Assembly (NCBI GenBank): GCA_015350385.1
Contig: WNKI01000001.1
Span: 5,401,010 to 5,465,009 of the forward strand
Origin: Aculops lycopersici
Taxonomy: Eukaryota; Arthropoda; Arachnida; Trombidiformes; Eriophyidae
Length of the DNA: 64,000 nucleotides
Reading direction: 5' to 3'
Position 1 is the first letter of the stretch, and each line of letters opens with the position of its first letter. The translations under genes and the position numbers were made by a program. Positions 57,631-64,000 of this stretch are shown here, one piece after another. Under the pieces are notes generated by a model that saw nothing but the letters and a program-made list of their open reading frames with translations, ran no database searches and was not told where the DNA came from.

Positions 57631-60229
57631 TAGATTTTCAATTCTAAATCAAAACTAATAATACTTGGTTATACCTTTCCCTCTACAAAGTTCTGATAAG
57701 TTGGCTTCGATGTTCCAGTTGCTGATGAGTTAGTTTCGATAGTGGATATCTCACATCGGTGGGCTGAAATCAGTCTACTGTGGCTTTACCTCTAATAGAG
57801 TAAACACAACCTACGATAATGCGCGATTGCATCAAAATACGTAACCATCGGGGTAGGGGTGTCTCTTCAATATTGAATTTAATATAATAAACTCTCTCAA
57901 GGCTCCAACCATCAACCATCAAAGTTTGACATCTAGTTTTACCATTTGTTGGCTCGTATTGATTGCACACATGATGTAGATTGCCAAAGGACCAATGAGA
58001 TTACGTTATGAACGAGGAGCGCATTATGTTTCTCCTTTCTGTGCCGCTAAAATTTTGTTTACGTTTAGGCGTACGATTCGCGCTCATACAATTTTCACAT
58101 CGAATCTTACAAAATACGAACAAACGTCAAAGTTGCGGAATTGGCCATCTTTCCGTTATACCAATATCATGATATTCTCAATAAGATGAGGATTCGGGCG
58201 AAAGAAAGATACGAGATATATCATTAGAAGCACGAACAGCCATCTCCTCTGCATTTCTTGTATGGCAATTGTTTTGTGAGATTGATCTTTTCGATGATAA
58301 AATCATCCAACTACGAGCTAAACCTGGTAACAATCGGCTTAAGTTGTACAGTTGATAGGCTCTTTATCCGCAGTGCGTTGGTGTTTGCCACACTGGAGTG
58401 TCATCGGATATCTTGTGAGTTTAGGGGATCTGTCTACTTTGGTTGTAAAGTCAATCGGGTTTCCTGAAATAACGAGATCCTTTGATTTCAAAGAGAGAAA
58501 TGTTGAGCCAAGTTCTGTGGCTAGGATGAATCGCCGCTCTTTACGCCAAGATCAACTCTCGGAACTGTGAAAATCAAACAGGAAGTGAAGAGGAACTATT
58601 TTTTACTGCTATGATCTGAATTCATTATGATTCCAGAATACATGGCGTGTGGTCGACAATAAAACGACACCTAACTAATGTAGTTTTCTTGATGAATAAA
58701 TTTTGAAATAGCCTTCTCTTCCAACTCCTTTCCCACTCTCTCTCTCTCTCCCTCTTTTCCTTTCTTTTTCTACACAGGCAAATGCATTAAGAGACAAGGA
58801 ATCGTATACAATCGCATTCAAGAGGCAGCATTCAAATTAGATCGGTGGTCTGAAGCCTTTGACCTCGCTGTTTTTGTTGCTTCTGCTACTCTTGTATCGA
58901 GTTTCTTCATTCTCATTTTGGTTCCAACGTCTAAGTTTAGTATCATGATTCGGTAGAGGAAAAGGTTGGAGGGAAATAAACTTTGATGGTGAGTTGCAGA
59001 TGCAAAGCTAGTGAAACGCGCCGAAAAAGCAACGACGAGTCCACTGACCAAGTGAGACGATGTTAGCCTTTTAGTTTGGTACTTTAAATTGAAAGTTATC
59101 CAAGAGACGCATTCACCTGTACGAGCGGCTCAGTGATTGCGGCTACCTCGGCTGCTTAGTCTGTGGCAGAGGCACCAGGTCAATGGACCGTCCGAGTGGA
59201 GAGCTAGTTGGAGTTTCAGTAAGACAGCGAGAAAGGAGAAAAAGAGATGACTTGTCGTTATCTGTTGGCGCGACGCGATGGTGGCAGCATCGCGATTGCT
59301 TCCATTTTATTATCACGATCGAATTCATGAATAGAAATTTACGAGACACAAGAGTAGCGAGAGTGAGGGTTGGAGTAAAAGTAAAAGTAAAAGTAAAAGT
59401 TATAGTTAGTATGGAGGTTGGTTAGATATAAAGAGACGAGAGGGGAAGCTAGAGAGTGGCAAAGGTAGATGCAACAAGCAAAGTAGGAGTCAGAGTCTCA
59501 CTTTTCTCATTGTTGCTCCACAACGACGCTTATGACAACCAAGATGACGACGACGACGACGGTGAGTGGAAAGACCACGACTCAATGGAAGCCAACCAAA
59601 AGGATGAGGGATATAAAATAAAATCGCGTTAAGAAGAAGGGGATGGAGAAGAGGGCGAAGGAAAAGTAGAGGGATATCGTCAGGCATACTCGAAAACTAA
59701 TGCAGCCACTTGTTGAATGTCGAAACGAGTTCCCCGAGTTGTTCGGACACTACCTCGGCGCAGTGGCCGGTACCCCGCCCACTTGTCGCTGATGATTAAC
59801 GCATCGCTAGCATATGCAAGCCAACCCACTGGCCATCTCGTTCAGTTAGCTCTACCTGGTTACCTGTTGTCTGAACTAGCTGGCTTACCTTCTATCTGTT
59901 GCCTTTTACCATGCGCCTGTCTCGGTAAAAGTTAACAGCATTACTCCCCTTCTGCGGTTCACTTTCTCTTTCTCCCTCATCATTCTCTCTAACTTAAACT
60001 CTCCAGCTAGCCACAGCCACAAAGTGATGGTTTGTCTTGCCATTTAACTAACCTCGCCGAGATCCATTTAGACTCAGTATCGCTTGGCACTCGAAACAAG
60101 AAACATCCTAAGCATCCTCAAGTTTCTCCAATTTACTTTCAATCTCATTCTTTATTTAGATTGAGAAGAGTAGTCAACAAAGAGAGGAGACTAAGAAGAA
60201 GGAGAGAAGACACATCAGCAATTAGCATC
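57631..60229. other. Long intergenic region, no gene seen
   Basis: About 2.6 kb upstream of both the KIAA0513-like gene and the CPAP3 gene. ORFs here (57770-57970 minus, 58258-58570 plus, 59183-59425 plus) are short and unrecognisable. A pyrimidine-rich stretch lies at 58735-58775 and (GTAAAA)4 at 59374-59400. Confidence 0.5.
59374..59400. repeat. (GTAAAA)4 hexanucleotide repeat
   Basis: Four GTAAAA units in a row, visible directly. Confidence 0.9.
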
Positions 60230-61227
60230 ATGAATATCACATCGGCGTTAATAACGCTGGCACTATTGCAGGCACTCTGCATATGTTTCGGTAAGTATAG
60301 TGATAAGACATTAAGTTGATGATTCTCATTTGGTTGTCAATGACCAATTTGATACAAGAATTGAAAAATGTAACTAAATCTTACTAATCTCGACAAACCA
60401 CCTTTCTCCCACAACTTCAACTTGGAATACCGATAGCCGAAGCTCAACGGGCCCCATCACAAGCGGCGCAAAACTTTTGCCGCGCCAACAAGGGTAAGGT
60501 GGGCGCCGTCTTTGCTCACGAAGAGTATTGTGATTACTACTACGAATGTGATGAGGCCACCGACGAGCCACTACTCCAGGCTTGCCCCAATGGTCTTGCT
60601 TTTGCCGGCTTCCGTCGCGGACTAACAAGCCATTGCGACTATCCACACAGAGTCTCGTGTCCCGATGGAACCAGAGTGATTGGCCAACAGCCAGTTACCT
60701 CGGAAAATTGCCAATGGCAATACGGAGTCTTCCCACATGCAACCTCATGTACCAGATATTGGCACTGTTGGAATGGAACTGCCACCATTCAACAGTGTCC
60801 ATTCTCCCTACTTTACAATGATGCCATTCACTCCTGCGATTGGCCAGACAATGTGCCAGACTGCCAAAAGCATCCAATTTGCAAGGACACACCAAACGGC
60901 CTTGTGTTTATTGAGAAGTCTTGTGTTCGTTATTGGCTTTGCGTCGGCGGTTACCCAAGACTACAACGTTGCCCAGCCGGTTTAGCCGTCAACCCAACCT
61001 CATTGAAGTGCGAGCTTGCCTCCACAGTTCCAGGCTGCGAGCCACCGCCAACCACCACACCTGCCGAGGAGGAGACCTCAGAGGGAAGCAACGCTGCCTC
61101 CTCGTCTAACTCAAATTCCAACTCAAACAACCAGGAATCGGGCCAAGGTAATCAACAAGCGCGACCATCGCAATCATTCCCAACACCGTTCAAGCCGCCA
61201 GCACAAGCAACCCGCGTTGTTGGATGA
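60230..61227 (+). CDS. Secreted cuticle protein with three chitin-binding domains (CPAP3/obstructor type)
   Basis: Exons 60230-60290 and 60437-61227 join in phase 1 (TTTCG|GTAAGT; CGATAG|CC) to give 283 residues. The first exon is almost exactly the signal peptide (MNITSALITLALLQALCICF), the usual layout for this family. Three type-2 chitin-binding (CBM14) domains follow, each with six cysteines. They begin at FCRANKGKVGAVFAHEEYC, ENCQWQYGVFPHATSC and PICKDTPNGLVFIEKSC. The aromatic residues for sugar binding (YYYEC, RYWHC, RYWLC) are intact. The tail is Ser/Asn/Gln/Pro-rich. Proteins of this type (obstructor, Gasp) line and organise chitin in arthropod cuticle and tracheae, so this gene is the best single clue to the host group. 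Confidence 0.93.
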
Positions 61228-61560
61228 TCATGATACCTGTTGTTAGAGCACTTTGTTCAAGAGATTCGCTCACTAGAGTAGCTCTTTGGAAAGTGTATCG
61301 AATTAAAAAACTACACGCATTTGTTTGCTGGTAAATCAGTTAGGTTGTGGTTTGTTACCTTTTTTGACACACACAATCGCGAAACCACCGACTTTTTCCG
61401 GTTTGTTGACCGGTTGCCGAGTGAGGTTGCAAATTTTGTGGTCAGTTCTATGACAATATAGTGATTTTAAGTGAAACTTGTAAGCAGAGCCATCGCTCAG
61501 CTCTCGGTAGAGAAAAGCAGAGACCTAGGCACTTTCGTATAAACTCAATTGGCTCATCAA
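61228..61560. other. Gap between CPAP3 and asparagine synthetase 3' ends
   Basis: Convergent 3' ends with about 330 bases between. No gene and no perfect AATAAA were found on the plus strand. Confidence 0.4.
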
Positions 61561-63264
61561 TTAGTGGCCATGAATGTCGCCCAGGGCTCGGCCCGAGGGA
61601 TCAGCCATCTGACTCCAATTTCTATCCCAAGCTAAGGCAACGGAACTCGAACAGGCGATGCTAGCTCCAGATGGCACAGTTAAAGCACATGACTCCTTTC
61701 TGAATATCGAGTCGAATATTGTTCGATACAGGTAAGCCTCCTTAGTGGCGGGTGTGTTGTACGAGTAGATTATGTCAGCTTTCTCAAACTGCTGGTCGCT
61801 AATAACACGATTAGCATAGTCCTTCAAACTATCGATCCAATTGTAGCCAACTCCATCCGAGAATTGTTCCTTCTGGCGCCATAAGACATCGTCAGGCAGA
61901 TAGGGTTGCTCGGGATTATCGAACGCCTTCCTTAGTATGTACTTCTCCATTCTCTGTTGCTCTGTTCCAGCTCTAGATTTAACTATCATCTTATCCTTTG
62001 CATCAATTGACAAGGCAACATCTAAGAATCTTCTATCCAAAAAGGGAACTCTAGCCTCGACGCCCCAAGCTGCAGTCGCCTTGTTGGCTCGAAGACAATC
62101 ATACTTGGACAAAGCCTTCACCTTCCTCACTAGCTCATGGTGAAAATCGTCGGCTGTTGGTGCCTTGTGAAAGTATAGATATCCGCCAAATATCTCATCA
62201 CTACCCTCGCCCGATAGAACCACCTTGATTCCCATAGCCTTAATTCGCCTGGCCATTAGAAACATGGGAGTTGAAGCTCGGACTGTGGTTACATCGTAAG
62301 TTTCTATGTGATTGATAACATCATGTAAAGCATCAATACCCTCCTCAACGGTGAAAGTGAACGAATGATGATTGGACTTGATAAAATTGGCAACCTTCTT
62401 GGCCCACAGCAAATCCGGCGAACCCTCGAGTCCTATCGAGAAGGTGAGCAAATTCTCGCTTGCATATCCGTATTCTGAAACGCCACTACGAGCCTCTTGC
62501 CAGTATTTGGAGGCGATTGATGCAATGATTGAACTATCCAACCCTCCAGATAAAAGCACACCTAACGGCACGTCGGCCATCATTCGCTTTACAACACTCG
62601 CCTCGAGTTCCGATCGCAACAGGTTGTAGTCGACGGACTCGTCTGGTAGATACATCTCGTCAATCCAAAATGGATTATACCACCGAATGAACTGATTTGG
62701 ATGGTCGCTACTGTAATAGTGTCCCGGTGGAAACTCCTTAACAATCGTGCACTCCTCTAAAGCTTTCATCTCGGATGCAAACCATATTGAGCCGTCATGA
62801 TGATATCCGACGTACATTGAACAAACTCCAATAGGATCGCGAGCAGCTAGATAGGATCCAGTTTCCGCGTCATAGACAATAAAAGCAAATATACCATCTA
62901 AATTGTGCATCAAATGTGAACCATAGTTCTTGTATAGCGGTATAATGCACTCACAATCACTCTTCGAGGTGAACTTGTATTCATCTTGCAGCTCTTGCCT
63001 AATTTGTTTGTGGTTATATATCTCGCCGTTGATACAAAGACAAGTTGTTCTGGCTTCATCGAATAAAGGTTGTGCTCCATTTGCGAGATCAACAATGGCT
63101 AGTCGTTCGTGAGCTAGTACATTCAATCCACTTTTACTTGAATGTAGATAGATTCCATTCCAGTCGGGTCCCCGATGTCTCAACCGTTTGGACAACTTGA
63201 GAGCTTTTGCTCGTAACTCCGCCGTATCCTCGTTGCTACCTAGGATTGCAAATATTCCACACAT
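61561..63264 (-). CDS. ASNS: Glutamine-hydrolysing asparagine synthetase, AsnB-type sequence (intronless)
   Basis: A 567-residue enzyme that makes asparagine from aspartate, ATP and glutamine. The N-terminal class II glutaminase domain starts MCGIF, so Cys2 is the nucleophile. It has RLRHRGPDWNG, AHERLAIVD and NGEIYNH. The synthetase domain has the PP-loop LLSGGLDSSI at 237-246, then FTFTVEEGIDALHD, IETYDVTTVRASTP and LSGEGSDEIFGGYLYFHKAP. The C-terminal region has WGVEARVPFLDRRFLDVAL, WRQKEQFSDGVGYNWIDSLK and DPSGRALG. These motifs follow the bacterial/plant/fungal AsnB pattern more closely than the vertebrate ASNS I know. All catalytic parts are present. One exon, start at the essential Met-Cys. 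It is divergent from RFC5, 396 bases apart. Confidence 0.95.
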   Translation of the reverse strand: MCGIFAILGSNEDTAELRAKALKLSKRLRHRGPDWNGIYLHSSKSGLNVLAHERLAIVDLANGAQPLFDEARTTCLCINGEIYNHKQIRQELQDEYKFTSKSDCECIIPLYKNYGSHLMHNLDGIFAFIVYDAETGSYLAARDPIGVCSMYVGYHHDGSIWFASEMKALEECTIVKEFPPGHYYSSDHPNQFIRWYNPFWIDEMYLPDESVDYNLLRSELEASVVKRMMADVPLGVLLSGGLDSSIIASIASKYWQEARSGVSEYGYASENLLTFSIGLEGSPDLLWAKKVANFIKSNHHSFTFTVEEGIDALHDVINHIETYDVTTVRASTPMFLMARRIKAMGIKVVLSGEGSDEIFGGYLYFHKAPTADDFHHELVRKVKALSKYDCLRANKATAAWGVEARVPFLDRRFLDVALSIDAKDKMIVKSRAGTEQQRMEKYILRKAFDNPEQPYLPDDVLWRQKEQFSDGVGYNWIDSLKDYANRVISDQQFEKADIIYSYNTPATKEAYLYRTIFDSIFRKESCALTVPSGASIACSSSVALAWDRNWSQMADPSGRALGDIHGH

Positions 63265-63660
63265 TTCACCGGCAGATTTACTACAACAACTACACTATTT
63301 CTCTGAATATGAGCTCAATAGGTCAATTTGTCTTATATGATGCCACTCTAATATTATAGGTTCTGATTGTATTTTAGAGGCCAAAACTGTCCAGCCTCCA
63401 AGTTAGGATGCTCATGCATGATGCATATATTGAGCGTACAACTAGGGGGCGCCGACTTCTGTGTTGACGTCTGTAACTCGCGATTTGGAGGTTGCTATAA
63501 AGTTCATTGAGAATGAGCACGTTTTCCAAGTTTCACACGAACCTCAATTTGTCGACTTTGACATTACTCTATTTTCTAAAATTCCAATGATCACAATATT
63601 GCACCACTTCAAGATCAAGTATTAACTTCTCAAAAACGTATACCTCAACACAAGCGAGAT
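63265..63660. promoter_or_regulatory. Shared upstream region of ASNS and RFC5
   Basis: 396 bases between outward-facing start codons; it must contain both promoters. No TATA box is apparent on either strand. Confidence 0.5.
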
Positions 63661-64000
63661 ATGGTCGACACACAAACCCCATGGGTCGAAAAGTATAGGC
63701 CGGCCACCTTGGACGACCTAACGTCTCATGTTGAAATCAAGAAAACCCTACAGAAGTTCATGAAAGATGAAAGCTTCCCCCATCTCCTATTCCATGGTCC
63801 ACCTGGAACAGGCAAAACCTCAACTATATTAGCCTGCGCCCATCAACTATATGAGCCAAAACAATTTGGTCAAATGGTGTTGGAGTTGAATGCATCCGAT
63901 GATCGTGGTATTGATATCGTGCGAGGCAAGATATTGAACTTTGCCAGTTCTCGGGGAATGTACAACAAGTTTAAGCTGGTTATATTAGATGAAGCTGACC
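63661..64000 (+). CDS. RFC5: Replication factor C subunit 5, N-terminal part (runs off the window)
   Basis: The first 113 residues of a clamp-loader AAA+ ATPase that loads PCNA during DNA replication. The start PWVEKYRPATLDDL is the RFC box. The Walker A motif is HGPPGTGKTST. ELNASDDRGIDIVRGKI is the RFC-specific motif. Walker B (KLVILDEAD) falls at the edge. Details such as LACAHQLYEPKQFGQMVLEL match subunit 5 (yeast Rfc3) better than subunits 2 or 4. No intron lies in the visible part. The start is the ATG at 63661. Confidence 0.93.
   Translation, partial: MVDTQTPWVEKYRPATLDDLTSHVEIKKTLQKFMKDESFPHLLFHGPPGTGKTSTILACAHQLYEPKQFGQMVLELNASDDRGIDIVRGKILNFASSRGMYNKFKLVILDEAD

Noticed and set aside
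57631..60229. Possible tRNA or small-RNA genes
   Set aside because: No cloverleaf with A and B boxes could be traced by eye; a tRNAscan/Infernal run would be needed to exclude them.

Overview
This window is nuclear DNA from an invertebrate animal, most likely an arthropod. The evidence is a three-domain chitin-binding (CPAP3/obstructor-type) protein, canonical GT-AG introns with GTAAG/GTGAG donors, Q/N/S-rich low-complexity coding stretches and a Tc1/mariner remnant. Many housekeeping genes are intronless or carry one short intron, which suits a compact, intron-poor genome such as that of an acariform mite. The mite assignment is only an inference.

Layout. 1-960 holds the 3' part of an unrecognised membrane-anchored protein. 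1.8-7.1 kb holds two tandem secreted pancreatic-lipase-family genes, one intronless and one with a single intron. On the opposite strand, converging on them, is a small secreted Ala/Gly/Lys/Phe-rich repeat protein whose last exon (7147-7214) is not visible as a simple ORF. 9.1-12.5 kb is a divergent pair: prostaglandin E synthase 2 (minus) and COP9 signalosome subunit 1 (plus). A broken Tc1-like transposase lies at 12.8-13.2 kb.

14.4-33.7 kb is one furin-type proprotein convertase in seven exons. All splice phases agree and give 1447 codons. Introns 1 and 2 (8.5 and 5.0 kb) make up most of the region. The protein has an insertion of roughly 240 residues between the prodomain cleavage site and the catalytic domain. 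It has a Pro/Thr/Gln-rich tail in place of the usual Cys-rich region.

36.1-49.4 kb is one very large RhoGEF of the FGD class (DH-PH-FYVE) with about 2,700 disordered residues in front. Three huge exons join in consistent phase, and a likely small first exon lies at 36057-36133.

50.6-64 kb is gene-dense and mostly housekeeping: TRIC channel (TMEM38), ribosomal protein eL6 (minus), PAM16/Magmas, SEC22 (minus, two exons), a MIC13/QIL1-like protein (two exons), a KIAA0513-like protein (minus), the CPAP3 protein (two exons), an AsnB-type asparagine synthetase (minus) and the start of RFC5, which runs off the end. Four gene pairs are head to head with short shared promoter regions.

No functional operon or single pathway links these genes. 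The most unusual features are the furin insertion, the giant FGD-type protein, the repeat-rich secreted protein, a 60-nt near-perfect hairpin in furin intron 2, and strong over-representation of a few short words (ACAAGTGG, AACAGGTG, CCGGAAGT) on both strands.
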